Assembly (NCBI RefSeq): GCF_018502625.1
Contig: NZ_CP075566.1
Location: 377,001-441,000, forward strand
DNA: 64,000 nucleotides
From: Pseudomonas hormoni
GTDB lineage: Bacteria > Pseudomonadota > Gammaproteobacteria > Pseudomonadales > Pseudomonadaceae
Reading direction: 5' to 3'
Part shown: positions 35,065 to 45,187 of the stretch, one piece after another
Numbering within the stretch: position 1 is the first letter of the stretch
How the letters are laid out: the number at the start of each line of letters is the position of its first letter
Position numbers and translations under genes: made by a program
The notes under the pieces: model-generated
Database searches by the model: none
Seen by the model: only the letters and a program-made list of their open reading frames with translations
What the model was told of the DNA's origin: nothing

Positions 35065-36173
35065 AGTTCATCCTTTGAGAATGCCCACTCGAAATTTTCT
35101 TCTTCTACAATATGATGAATTCTACCGTCTCTATAGTATTTTTGGGTGTCGCTAAACCCCATTATCTGATCGTGAGGCTTGGACGTACTAGTAAAGAAAA
35201 TCTTTCTAGACAGATGCTCTGCCTTGACCGTTCCTATCTCCTCTGCTGTAAGTTCATACGCTTCGCGGGACTTTTCTGATTTGAGTGTTTTATGAATATC
35301 GGTATCGTATATGTTTAGATTTTCGATTGATGTCGGGGTGGCCGAAATTATTTTTACTTGTGTTTTTTGCGCTCGTAGATAATCGGATATTGCAGATTGT
35401 AATTCTGCCTCCTTCAGATTTATGTCTTTCATTTTTTTTATGAAGTTGAAGTTTATTTTCAGTGACTCGGCATCAAGCTCAGATTCGTGGGTGTATATAA
35501 AAGGAAGTCTTTCCGAAGTGAATTTTGATAAGCTGTGTCTTAAGTCTCTGTGAAAGTCATTGATAATGATCTTCCATTCGTTTGGGTTGTCCACTGAAAG
35601 TGATGTTATATAACCATGCAGTTGTTGAATGGCTATGTCTCGATATTTTTCAGGCACTATTGTGAAGGTGCTGTGTGATTTTAAAAGTACCCATTTTTGA
35701 ATGAGTTTAGGTTGTTCAGATATTATCGAGAATTTTTTAAGAATTTCGTTGAGACTGATTTTTGAGAAGGCTGTTATTTTGTCGTGATGAAGTTTGATAG
35801 TGTTTGATGGGAGATGACTTAACAGCTTTTCAGACTTTTCTTTAGCTGATAATTTATTCCATTCAAAAAAAATAGAGTCGACGGGGACAGACGATGTGGT
35901 GTGAAGCACTAATTGATCGAAGCTAGCGGTCGCGGAATAATTTTCCGTGTAATTTTTAATAGTTTTCCAAGCATCTTCGGAATTGCTTATTAAACGATGC
36001 TCGTTGTGATGGTGTTTGATTTCGTAGGACGTATTTTCGTTCGCTACATCCCCTCTGCATTCGATCCAGATTTGTTGATTGGGGGAAGCGTTAAGGCACA
36101 GTTCAAGTGCTATCAATTTTTGATATTCAATACCATGTTGTTTGAGAGTGTTGTCATTATCGAATAAAAGCAT
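35061..36173 (-). CDS. ABC-3C effector with N-terminal PD-(D/E)xK-like nuclease domain
   Basis: 370 residues, first gene of the operon. The N-terminus has GIEYQKLIALELCLN, then IECRGDV and SYEIKHHH. E38, D42, E51 and K53 give the D-(x8)-E-x-K spacing of restriction-endonuclease-fold enzymes, similar to the nuclease part of DUF4297/CapE-type defence effectors. The rest is helical, with a C-terminal acidic tail. It probably cleaves DNA when released by the ATPase (inference). ATG 36173 follows GAAGGTAGCCAA. Low GC and AT-rich codons point to horizontal transfer. Confidence 0.78.
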   Translation of the reverse strand: MLLFDNDNTLKQHGIEYQKLIALELCLNASPNQQIWIECRGDVANENTSYEIKHHHNEHRLISNSEDAWKTIKNYTENYSATASFDQLVLHTTSSVPVDSIFFEWNKLSAKEKSEKLLSHLPSNTIKLHHDKITAFSKISLNEILKKFSIISEQPKLIQKWVLLKSHSTFTIVPEKYRDIAIQQLHGYITSLSVDNPNEWKIIINDFHRDLRHSLSKFTSERLPFIYTHESELDAESLKINFNFIKKMKDINLKEAELQSAISDYLRAQKTQVKIISATPTSIENLNIYDTDIHKTLKSEKSREAYELTAEEIGTVKAEHLSRKIFFTSTSKPHDQIMGFSDTQKYYRDGRIHHIVEEENFEWAFSKDEL

Positions 36174-36468
36174 TTGGCTACCTTCACCTGCTCGCTAACC
36201 ATTGCGGAATCGTAAAGGCTGCATGAATGACAACTGTTCACACATCACGTCACGCCGGAAGAAGATAGAATTTACGCAGGTGCCATCATTTTGTCCACGA
36301 TTGGATCCAGATGGCGTGTGGGCTAGCAGCCCCCTTGTTTTGCTGGTGTAGAAGGAAAGGGGACAGATTTATTATTGACCACTGTCGACATCAAAAAAGG
36401 ACCTGTTCATGGTAAAACGCATGACGGGAGAGTCGGGAGGGGCACAGCGTGAGAGCGGAAGTTATGTA
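36174..36468. other. Upstream region of the ABC-3C operon
   Basis: 295 bp without a gene. It contains the inverted interspersed repeat at 36358-36373 and must hold the promoter of the effector gene at 36173; no clear operator is seen. A plus-strand frame entering from 36409 overlaps a better minus-strand gene and is not called. Confidence 0.55.
36358..36373 (-). repeat. Interspersed repeat, inverted copy upstream of the ABC-3C operon
   Basis: AGGGGACAGATTTATT on the plus strand is the inverse of the repeat at 32624-32639. With the copies at 32624 and 30772 it brackets the ABC-3C operon and then the DUF262 gene. Confidence 0.65.
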
Positions 36469-37041
36469 TCACGGCGTCGAGCTCTCGCTTCTTTCAGAAA
36501 ACCCACGAATCTTGGCGAGCACGCGAAACCCGAAATAGTCGGATGGATGTTTGTACAACCGTCGGTAGTAGCAATCCCAATAACTGATCATCCGTGCTTC
36601 CATCGTTTGAAAGTACGCCTGATTGTCTCGAATGAAACGACTGTAAAGCGCCGGATCAAGCATCGGCAGATGCATTTCAACGGTTTCGAGAATCTGGATG
36701 ACATACTCCCCCGTCAGTTGAACCATGAACGGAACAACCCACGGTTTACGCACGGAGAGAATCCGTTCCAGATGACGTTGGCGCACATGACCATCGTGGT
36801 GCCGTGTCAGAAGACACGAGTACAAAATGCTCTGGGTTTCAGTCAGGTGGGCAAAGACGCCCTCATAACCTTGGTCATATATCCGGTAGGGAATGACCAT
36901 TTCCTCTTCACCGACTCTGACCTCTATGAATCGATGCGTTGCCACGCGAGCCTGGTGGAGCTGGCCCATAACCTGGTCGAGAGCCTTCGCTTCTTGTTCA
37001 AGACAAGACGGAAACGCCCGGTGTGCAAGCTGCATCATCAT
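36469..37041 (-). CDS. Hypothetical protein
   Basis: 190 residues, no signal or membrane segment. Rich in His, Arg and aromatic residues (SRFIRDNQAYFQTMEARMISYWDCYYRRLYK). No family is recognised. The start is one of three consecutive ATG codons (37041, 37038, 37035), immediately after the TGA of the preceding gene. A plus-strand frame over the same DNA is judged a shadow. Codon use is nearer the chromosome than the defence operon. Confidence 0.68.
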   Translation of the reverse strand: MMMQLAHRAFPSCLEQEAKALDQVMGQLHQARVATHRFIEVRVGEEEMVIPYRIYDQGYEGVFAHLTETQSILYSCLLTRHHDGHVRQRHLERILSVRKPWVVPFMVQLTGEYVIQILETVEMHLPMLDPALYSRFIRDNQAYFQTMEARMISYWDCYYRRLYKHPSDYFGFRVLAKIRGFSERSESSTP

Positions 37042-37371
37042 TCACTGAATGTCTTTCAAATAGTCCCTAAGCGCAATGACCGGCGCTTCAAGCTGCTCCA
37101 TCGTCCGCGCATCACTGAAATCAGCAGCCAACCGATGCAGCTCACGCCCAAGCGGCGTATCAACACCACCAATAGCCTCCAACGCTAACCCCACACAATG
37201 CGCCACTCGAAACTGAACCCCCTCAACATCCCCCCGCCGCACCAACAACCCAAACACCTCCCGCTCATAATCACTCATAATCGGATCATCCCGCAGAATC
37301 GGACTTTCTCCTTCCCGCTCATAAGCCAGCTTGAGGGCGAAAAGGGCAACGGTTTCTAGTGGCAATTCCAT
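37042..37371 (-). CDS. Hypothetical protein, small acidic helical
   Basis: 109 residues, helical and acidic (MELPLETVALFALKLAYEREG, later YEREVFGLLVRRGDVEGVQF). No domain is recognised. ATG 37371 has AAGGA 8 nt upstream; the longer frame to 37563 runs through the tRNA and a REP. It abuts the 190-residue gene (TGA followed directly by ATG), so the two form an operon. Confidence 0.72.
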   Translation of the reverse strand: MELPLETVALFALKLAYEREGESPILRDDPIMSDYEREVFGLLVRRGDVEGVQFRVAHCVGLALEAIGGVDTPLGRELHRLAADFSDARTMEQLEAPVIALRDYLKDIQ

Positions 37372-37433
37372 TGTGTGAATCCTTGATTCGTTAGCGAGCG
37401 GTTTGGGGCTGTAGCACCGAAAAGACAAAATCA

Positions 37434-37473
37434 AAAGATCGCAGCCTTCGGCAGCCCCTACGGGGCGGCGGGG
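37434..37473. repeat. Single REP, GATCGCAGCCTTCGGCAGC type
   Basis: AAGATCGCAGCCTTCGGCAGCCCCTACGG is the second common pseudomonad REP form; only one unit is present. Confidence 0.7.
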
Positions 37474-37493
37474 TGGGCTCACTTTTCTGTAGG

Positions 37494-37524
37494 CGAAAAA
37501 AAAGGCCTTGCAAAGCAAGACCTT
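37494..37524 (-). terminator. Rho-independent terminator of tRNA-Leu
   Basis: AAGGCCTTGC (37502-37511) pairs with GCAAGACCTT (37515-37524). On the minus strand it is followed by a run of eight T and lies 10 bp past the tRNA 3' end. Confidence 0.9.
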
Positions 37525-37533
37525 TCTTAATTT

Positions 37534-37618
37534 TGGTGCCCCGAGGGAGACTCGAACTCCCACTCCTTTCGAAAACGGATTTTGAATCCGCCGCGTCTAC
37601 CAATTCCGCCATCAGGGC
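37534..37618 (-). tRNA. tRNA-Leu (anticodon CAA)
   Basis: 85 nt on the minus strand, with encoded CCA. The acceptor GCCCTGA pairs with TCGGGGC, the D-arm has AATTGGTAGACG, the anticodon loop TTCAAAA gives CAA, there is a long variable arm as in Leu isoacceptors, and the T-arm is GGGAGTTCGAGTCTCCC. Its 3' end faces the accessory island, the usual orientation for tRNA-targeted integration. Confidence 0.97.
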
Positions 37619-37725
37619 TCAATGGCGGCGAAGTATAGAGATGAGATAACCGTCGGTCAATCAGGTACATGGAGAATTTTCACTATTTCCGCTAGACTTC
37701 CGGGCCCTGCTAGACGAACCCCATC

Positions 37726-39905
<2,180 letters not shown>

Positions 39906-39948
39906 GTTTTCTGACCCCAAGATTCAACATTTGCAACTGGAGTGCTAA

Positions 39949-40287
39949 ATGAGCTTTTTTATCTCGAATGCCATGGCTGACGCTGCTGCACCGGCCGCTG
40001 CCGGCCCAATGGGTGGCGGTTTTGAGTGGATTTTCCTGGTCGGTTTCCTGGTCATCTTCTACCTGATGATCTGGCGTCCACAGGCCAAGCGCGCCAAAGA
40101 GCAGAAGAACCTGCTGAGCAGCCTGCAGAAAGGCGACGAAGTTGTGACTACCGGCGGCATCGCCGGCAAGATCACTAAAGTGGCTGACGATTTCGTGGTT
40201 CTGGAAGTTTCCGACACCGTCGAAATGAAGTTCCAGAAAGGCGCCATTGCCGCCACGCTGCCAAAAGGCACGCTGAAAGCGATCTAA
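39949..40287 (+). CDS. yajC: Preprotein translocase subunit YajC
   Basis: 112 residues, one membrane helix (residues 25-43, WIFLVGFLVIFYLMIW) followed by RPQAKRAKEQKNLLSSLQKGDEVVTTGGI, the YajC signature. It associates with SecDF to support protein export. It is the first gene of yajC-secD-secF; a GGGGCGC hairpin at 40311-40329 without a T-tract separates it from secD. Confidence 0.97.
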   Translation: MSFFISNAMADAAAPAAAGPMGGGFEWIFLVGFLVIFYLMIWRPQAKRAKEQKNLLSSLQKGDEVVTTGGIAGKITKVADDFVVLEVSDTVEMKFQKGAIAATLPKGTLKAI

Positions 40288-40350
40288 GTTTCAACTTCTA
40301 CTCAATCGACGGGGCGCGCAAGGCGCCCCGCGTCATAAGCGGGCGGCGTG

Positions 40351-42219
40351 ATGCTGAACAAATACCCTCTGTGGAAATACATTCTGATCCTGGCGGTGCT
40401 GGCGGTCGGTCTGATTTATTCCGCTCCCAATCTATATCCTGATGACCCGGCCATTCAGGTCAGCGGTGCAAGCACTGCGCTGCAAGTCAATCAGGCTGAT
40501 CTGGATCGTGTGAGCGCTGCGCTCAAGGAATCCGGGATCAACGTCAAGGCAGCCACTCTGGCAGCCAACGGCAAAGGCGGTCTGATTCGTCTGACCAAGG
40601 CTGAAGACCAGCTGCCGGCCAAAGACGTCGTGCGCAAGGCATTGGGTGATGACTACGTCGTTGCACTGAACCTGGCGCAAACCACCCCGCAATGGCTGCG
40701 CAGCCTCGCCGCGCACCCGATGAAGCTGGGTCTGGACTTGTCCGGTGGTGTGCACTTCCTGCTCGAAGTGGACATGGACAAAGCCATCGACGCACGCTTG
40801 AAAGTGTACGAAGGCGATGTGAAGAGCCTGTTGCGTAAAGAGAAACTGCGTTATCGCAGCCTGCCGCAACTGGGCGGTGCCATTCAGCTGGGTTTCAGTG
40901 ATGAAGCTTCCCGCGAACAGGCCCGTGCACTGATCCGCAAGAACTTCAACGATTTCGACATTGTTCCGGCCGACCTCAATGGTCAGGCGGTGCTGCGTCT
41001 GGCGATGACCCCGGCCAAGCTGGCGGAAATCCGCGAATACTCCATCAAGCAGAACTTGACCACGGTACGTAACCGCGTCAACGAGCTGGGTGTTGCCGAA
41101 CCGATCGTTCAGCGTCAGGGCGCCAACCGCATCGTGGTTGAGCTGCCGGGCGTGCAGGACACCGCAGAAGCCAAGCGTATCCTCGGCAAGACAGCCAACC
41201 TTGAGTTCCGTCTGGCGGCTGAGCCGGGCGCTTCGAAAGCCACTTCCGAAACCTTCGAGTTCCGTGAAGGCAATCGTCCGCCGGCACAGATCGAGCGTGG
41301 CCTGATCATCACCGGTGACCAGGTGACTGACGCCAAGGCTGGCTTCGGCGAGCACGGCACGCCGGAAGTGAACATCCGTCTGGATGGTCACGGTGGCGAG
41401 CTGATGAGCCGTGCGACCCGCAGCAACGTCGGTCGCAGCATGGCGGTGATCTTCATCGAGCAACGTCCGGTCACCACTTACACCAAGCAAGTGGTTAACG
41501 GCGTCGAGAAAGACGTAGCGGTTCAAACCTTCAAGGAAGAGAAGAAGATCATCAGCCTGGCGACCATCCAGTCGCCGCTGGGTGCTCAATTCCGCATCAC
41601 TGGCCTGAACGGTCAGGGCGAGTCGTCCGAACTGGCGCTGCTGTTGCGTGCCGGTGGTCTGGCTGCACCGATGTACTTCGCTGAAGAGCGCACCATTGGC
41701 CCGAGCCTGGGTGCCGACAACATCGTCAAAGGTATCGATGCCTCGCTGTGGGGCATGCTGTTTGTCTCGCTGTTCATCATCGCCATCTACCGCTTCTTCG
41801 GCATCATCGCCACCGTCGCGCTGGCCGTGAACATGGTGCTGCTGCTGGCCCTGATGTCGCTGCTGGGTGCAACGCTGACCCTGCCGGGTATCGCCGGTAT
41901 CGTATTGACCATGGGTATGGCGGTCGACGCCAACGTTCTGATCTTCTCGCGGATTCGTGAAGAGATCGCGGCGGGCATGACCGTACAGCGGGCAATCAAC
42001 GAAGGCTTCGGCCGGGCATTTACTGCGATTCTCGACGCCAACCTGACCACATTGCTGGTCGGCGGGATTCTCTTTGCGATGGGCACCGGCCCGGTCAAAG
42101 GCTTCGCAGTGACCATGTCCCTCGGGATCTTTACCTCGATGTTCACGGCCATCATGGTGACCCGCGCGATGGTCAACCTGATCTTCGGCGGTCGTGACTT
42201 CAAGAAGTTGTGGATTTAA
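40351..42219 (+). CDS. secD: Protein translocase subunit SecD
   Basis: 622 residues. There is an N-terminal helix, the large periplasmic P1 region with LGLDLSGGVHFLLEVD, and five C-terminal helices with ADNIVKGIDASLWGM and MAVDANVLIFSRIREE. It uses the proton gradient to pull exported proteins. ATG 40351 directly follows an in-frame GTG (40348); the ATG is taken. Confidence 0.98.
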   Translation: MLNKYPLWKYILILAVLAVGLIYSAPNLYPDDPAIQVSGASTALQVNQADLDRVSAALKESGINVKAATLAANGKGGLIRLTKAEDQLPAKDVVRKALGDDYVVALNLAQTTPQWLRSLAAHPMKLGLDLSGGVHFLLEVDMDKAIDARLKVYEGDVKSLLRKEKLRYRSLPQLGGAIQLGFSDEASREQARALIRKNFNDFDIVPADLNGQAVLRLAMTPAKLAEIREYSIKQNLTTVRNRVNELGVAEPIVQRQGANRIVVELPGVQDTAEAKRILGKTANLEFRLAAEPGASKATSETFEFREGNRPPAQIERGLIITGDQVTDAKAGFGEHGTPEVNIRLDGHGGELMSRATRSNVGRSMAVIFIEQRPVTTYTKQVVNGVEKDVAVQTFKEEKKIISLATIQSPLGAQFRITGLNGQGESSELALLLRAGGLAAPMYFAEERTIGPSLGADNIVKGIDASLWGMLFVSLFIIAIYRFFGIIATVALAVNMVLLLALMSLLGATLTLPGIAGIVLTMGMAVDANVLIFSRIREEIAAGMTVQRAINEGFGRAFTAILDANLTTLLVGGILFAMGTGPVKGFAVTMSLGIFTSMFTAIMVTRAMVNLIFGGRDFKKLWI

Positions 42220-42228
42220 GGGGCTGCC

Positions 42229-43143
42229 ATGTTACGTACAATCAACTTCATGGGCGTTCGCAACTTCGCGTTCGGCGTCACATTGTTTCTTACTGCGCTG
42301 GCAATATTCAGTGTCTTGCATAAGGGCATGAACTGGGGCCTGGACTTCACCGGCGGTACGCTCATCGAGCTGACCTACGAGCGTCCGGCCGACGTCACCA
42401 AGGTGCGCGAGCAGTTGGTCGTCTCGGGTTATCACGAGGCGATCGTGCAGAGCTTCGGTGCAACCACCGATTTGCTGGTGCGTATGCCGGGTGAAGACCC
42501 GCAGCTGGGCCATCAAGTGGCAGAAGCGCTGCTGAAGGTCGGCGGCGACAACCCGGCGACGGTCAAGCGCGTCGAGTTCGTCGGCCCGCAGGTGGGTGAA
42601 GAGCTACGCGACCAGGGCGGCCTCGGCATGCTGATGGCGCTGGGCGGTATCCTGATCTACCTGGCTTTCCGCTTTCAGTGGAAGTTTGCGGTCGGTGCGA
42701 TCGTTTCGCTGATCCACGACGTGATCGTGACCATCGGTATCCTGTCGTTCTTCCAGATCACCTTCGACCTGACAGTATTGGCGGCGGTGCTGGCGATCAT
42801 CGGTTACTCGCTCAACGACACCATCGTGGTATTCGACCGGGTTCGTGAGAACTTCCGTGTGCTGCGCAAGGCCAGCCTGATCGAGAACATCAACATCTCG
42901 ACCACGCAAACCCTGCTGCGGACCATGGCGACGTCGATCTCCACGTTGCTGGCGATCGCGGCACTGCTGTTCTTTGGTGGCGACAACCTGTTCGGCTTCT
43001 CCATCGCCCTGTTTGTCGGTGTTCTGGCGGGTACTTACTCGTCCATCTACATCGCCAACGTGGTGCTGATCTGGCTGAACCTGAGCACCGAGGATCTGAT
43101 TCCTCCTGTGGCTACTGACAAGGAAGTCGACGACCGTCCATAA
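42229..43143 (+). CDS. secF: Protein translocase subunit SecF
   Basis: 304 residues, six helices. GLDFTGGTLIEL and YSLNDTIVVFDRVRENFR are the SecF signatures. It partners SecD, 9 bp after its stop. A strong terminator follows at 43176. Confidence 0.98.
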   Translation: MLRTINFMGVRNFAFGVTLFLTALAIFSVLHKGMNWGLDFTGGTLIELTYERPADVTKVREQLVVSGYHEAIVQSFGATTDLLVRMPGEDPQLGHQVAEALLKVGGDNPATVKRVEFVGPQVGEELRDQGGLGMLMALGGILIYLAFRFQWKFAVGAIVSLIHDVIVTIGILSFFQITFDLTVLAAVLAIIGYSLNDTIVVFDRVRENFRVLRKASLIENINISTTQTLLRTMATSISTLLAIAALLFFGGDNLFGFSIALFVGVLAGTYSSIYIANVVLIWLNLSTEDLIPPVATDKEVDDRP

Positions 43144-43175
43144 CGGCCCTCGCTTTTCCAGTTGTCAGCCTAAAA

Positions 43176-43207
43176 AGGCGCGAGTTGAACTCGCGCCTTT
43201 TTTTGTG
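43176..43207 (+). terminator. Rho-independent terminator of yajC-secDF
   Basis: AGGCGCGAG and CTCGCGCCT form a 9-bp GC-rich stem with a TTGAA loop, followed by TTTTTTTG. Confidence 0.95.
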
Positions 43208-43263
43208 CTCCAAGGCTGGGAGAAGCGCGGACATGTTCCGCGGGTGATGGTCAGGAGGTTCAT

Positions 43264-43812
43264 GTGAACAAGTCGTTGCTGGTTGGTGCGGTATTGGGTG
43301 CTGTCGGTGTGACTGCCGGGGGTGCTGTTGCCACCTACAGCCTGGTTAAAAGCGGCCCTGAGTATGCGCAAGTTCTAGCCGTTGAACCGGTCAAGACACA
43401 AATCAAGACGCCACGTGAAGTGTGCAAGGACGTAACGGTTACCCGGCAAGCGCCGGTGAAAGATCAACACCAGATTGCCGGTACAGTGGTGGGTGCGCTG
43501 GCAGGTGGTCTGCTGGGGAACCAGATCGGCGGCGGCACCGGCAAGAAAATTGCCACGGTTGCGGGCGCGGTCGGTGGTGGTTACGCCGGCAACAAGGTTC
43601 AGGAAGGCATGCAGGAGCGTGACACCTACACCACGACGCAGACTCGCTGTAATACAGTGAATGACATCAGCGACAAGGTTGTTGGGTATGACGTTCGTTA
43701 TTCGCTGGATGGCAAGGAAGGCAAGGTGCGGATGGATCGCGATCCGGGCAACCAGATTCCGGTGGATAAGGAAGGTAAGTTGATCCTTTCGCAGAATCAG
43801 CAGGGTCAGTAA
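43264..43812 (+). CDS. Glycine-zipper 2TM outer-membrane-type protein
   Basis: 182 residues. A signal or anchor helix (residues 4-27) and a glycine-zipper region (IAGTVVGALAGGLLGNQIGGGTGKK, then AGAVGGGYAGNK) define the Rick_17kDa_Anti/SlyB-like family. The C-terminal part binds no known ligand. GTG 43264 behind AGGAGG at a 5-nt spacing is the start. The zipper suggests membrane-inserted oligomers at the envelope. Confidence 0.88.
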   Translation: MNKSLLVGAVLGAVGVTAGGAVATYSLVKSGPEYAQVLAVEPVKTQIKTPREVCKDVTVTRQAPVKDQHQIAGTVVGALAGGLLGNQIGGGTGKKIATVAGAVGGGYAGNKVQEGMQERDTYTTTQTRCNTVNDISDKVVGYDVRYSLDGKEGKVRMDRDPGNQIPVDKEGKLILSQNQQGQ

Positions 43813-43831
43813 ATCGCTCAGATTCAAAAAG

Positions 43832-43858
43832 AAGCACCCTTCGGGGTGCTTTTTTTTG
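43832..43858 (+). terminator. Rho-independent terminator of the 2TM gene
   Basis: AAGCACCC-TTCG-GGGTGCTT followed by a run of T. Almost the same stem recurs, inverted in role, at 44027-44046. Confidence 0.95.
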
Positions 43859-43893
43859 TGTCCGGAATGCTGGTTTGAAGTCGCATCAAGACT

Positions 43894-43985
43894 CTGTAGG
43901 AGCGGGCTTGCCCGCGATGGCGTCATCAACTGCACCATCAATGGTGACTGACACTCCGCCATCGCGGGCAAGCCCGCTCCCACAG
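43894..43985. repeat. REP doublet
   Basis: CTGTAGGAGCGGGCTTGCCCGCGATGGCG (43894-43922) is inverted at 43957-43985 with one mismatch. Confidence 0.92.
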
Positions 43986-44020
43986 GGATCTGCAGTGTTC
44001 TTGAGGGTGAATTCCAGGCA

Positions 44021-44050
44021 TAAAAAAAGCACCCCGAAGGGTGCTTTTTT
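44021..44050 (-). terminator. Rho-independent terminator of suhB (bidirectional shape)
   Basis: AAGCACCC-CGAA-GGGTGCTT with A- and T-runs on both sides; on the minus strand it ends the suhB transcript. Confidence 0.92.
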
Positions 44051-44062
44051 GTGGGCGTTCGC

Positions 44063-44881
44063 TTAGCGCTTCAGCGAGGCCGGCAGGTGCGGCTGGATCG
44101 CCGTCAAAACTGCCTTGAAGCATTTGGTGTTGCCGGCAACGATGTGGCCTTTTTCAAGGAAGTCGTGACCGCCGGTGAAGTCGCTCACCAAACCGCCGGC
44201 TTCCTGGATCAGCAGGGCGCCTGCAGCCATGTCCCATTCGGACAGGCCCGACTCCCAGAACGCGTCGAAACGGCCGGCAGCTACGTAAGCCAGGTCCAGG
44301 CTCGCCGAGCCAGCGCGGCGGATGCCGGCAGTCTGGCCAACCAGGGCGCGGAACATGCCCAGGTAGTTGTCGAGGTTGTCCATCTGGTCGTCACGGAACG
44401 GGAAACCGGTACCCAGCAGGGCGCCGTCGAGGCTGGTGCGACCGCTGACGCGCAGGCGACGACCGTTCAGTTGAGCGCCGCGACCACGGCTGGCGGTGAA
44501 TTCTTCCTGGCGAACCGGGTCCAGAACAACAGCGTGTTCCAGGCGACCGCGGTATTTGCAGGCGATGCTGACAGCGAAGTGAGGAATGCCGCGCAGGAAG
44601 TTGGTGGTGCCGTCCAGCGGATCGATGATCCAAAGGTATTCTTCGCCTTCGATCCCGGTGCCGGCGTGCATGCCGGTTTCTTCACCCATGATCGAGTGGT
44701 TCGGGTAGGCCTTGCGCAGCGCGTCGATGATTTTCTGTTCAGCGGCGCGATCCACCTCGGATACGTAATCCTTGGCGTCTTTTTCGTCGACCTTGATGGT
44801 ATCCAGGCGCTCGATGGAGCGGAAGATCAATTCACTGGCGCTGCGGGCGGCGCGCAGCGCGATATTCAGCATGGGCTGCAT
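44063..44881 (-). CDS. suhB: Inositol monophosphatase family protein SuhB
   Basis: 272 residues. The metal-site motifs GEETG, WIIDPLDGTTNF and WDMAAGALLIQEAGG are intact. The family dephosphorylates inositol-1-phosphate; SuhB also joins the rRNA antitermination complex with NusA. ATG 44881 is the start. It is transcribed opposite to the neighbouring sec and cysE genes, as in other pseudomonads. Confidence 0.97.
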   Translation of the reverse strand: MQPMLNIALRAARSASELIFRSIERLDTIKVDEKDAKDYVSEVDRAAEQKIIDALRKAYPNHSIMGEETGMHAGTGIEGEEYLWIIDPLDGTTNFLRGIPHFAVSIACKYRGRLEHAVVLDPVRQEEFTASRGRGAQLNGRRLRVSGRTSLDGALLGTGFPFRDDQMDNLDNYLGMFRALVGQTAGIRRAGSASLDLAYVAAGRFDAFWESGLSEWDMAAGALLIQEAGGLVSDFTGGHDFLEKGHIVAGNTKCFKAVLTAIQPHLPASLKR

Positions 44882-44975
44882 GGATGTGTCACCTAAGGTT
44901 GTTAAAGAAAGCCGGGCATTCTATCAGAACTTTTCTACAGGTGAAGGTCGGTGTTCGCTTTCATAGCTTAACGGT

Positions 44976-45134
44976 GTGTCCCGCCTCAGAAATACGTTCA
45001 CTTTTTGACGAGTGGTCAATGTTGGCAGGCAGGGCGCCGTGCCGACTCATCGCTCGCTATGGGGAGAAGCGGCAACGCAGCCTGCCAACATTGAACGCCG
45101 TCAAAAGTGAACAGTTATTTTTGAGGCGGGACAC
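44976..45134. mobile_element. MITE-like 159-bp inverted-repeat element
   Basis: The ends are GTGTCCCGCCTCA and its exact inverse. The arms continue for about 55 bp with small indels (shared blocks TTCAC, TTTTGACG, TCAATGTTGGCAGGC) around a core of about 50 bp. No coding capacity. This is the pattern of a non-autonomous transposable element between suhB and trmJ. A target-site duplication is not clear. Confidence 0.7.
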
Positions 45135-45187
45135 CCTGATGAACTGTAAGATTCTGCTCCCCATTTCTGTGTTCGAGAGCGCCTCCC

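Larger units (their letters stand above)
26380..36173. other. Accessory conflict/defence island
   Basis: This holds the E3-type toxin pair, the DUF3077 unit, the HTH-ImmA/IrrE-PIN operon, the DUF262 gene and the ABC-3C-type operon. From 30.7 to 36.2 kb the DNA is markedly AT-rich. No integrase or transposase gene is visible. The right side approaches tRNA-Leu with two small genes between. Confidence 0.7.

Noticed and set aside
36409..37188. 259-codon plus-strand frame
   Set aside because: It overlaps two minus-strand genes that have better starts and abut as an operon, and its protein has no recognisable features.
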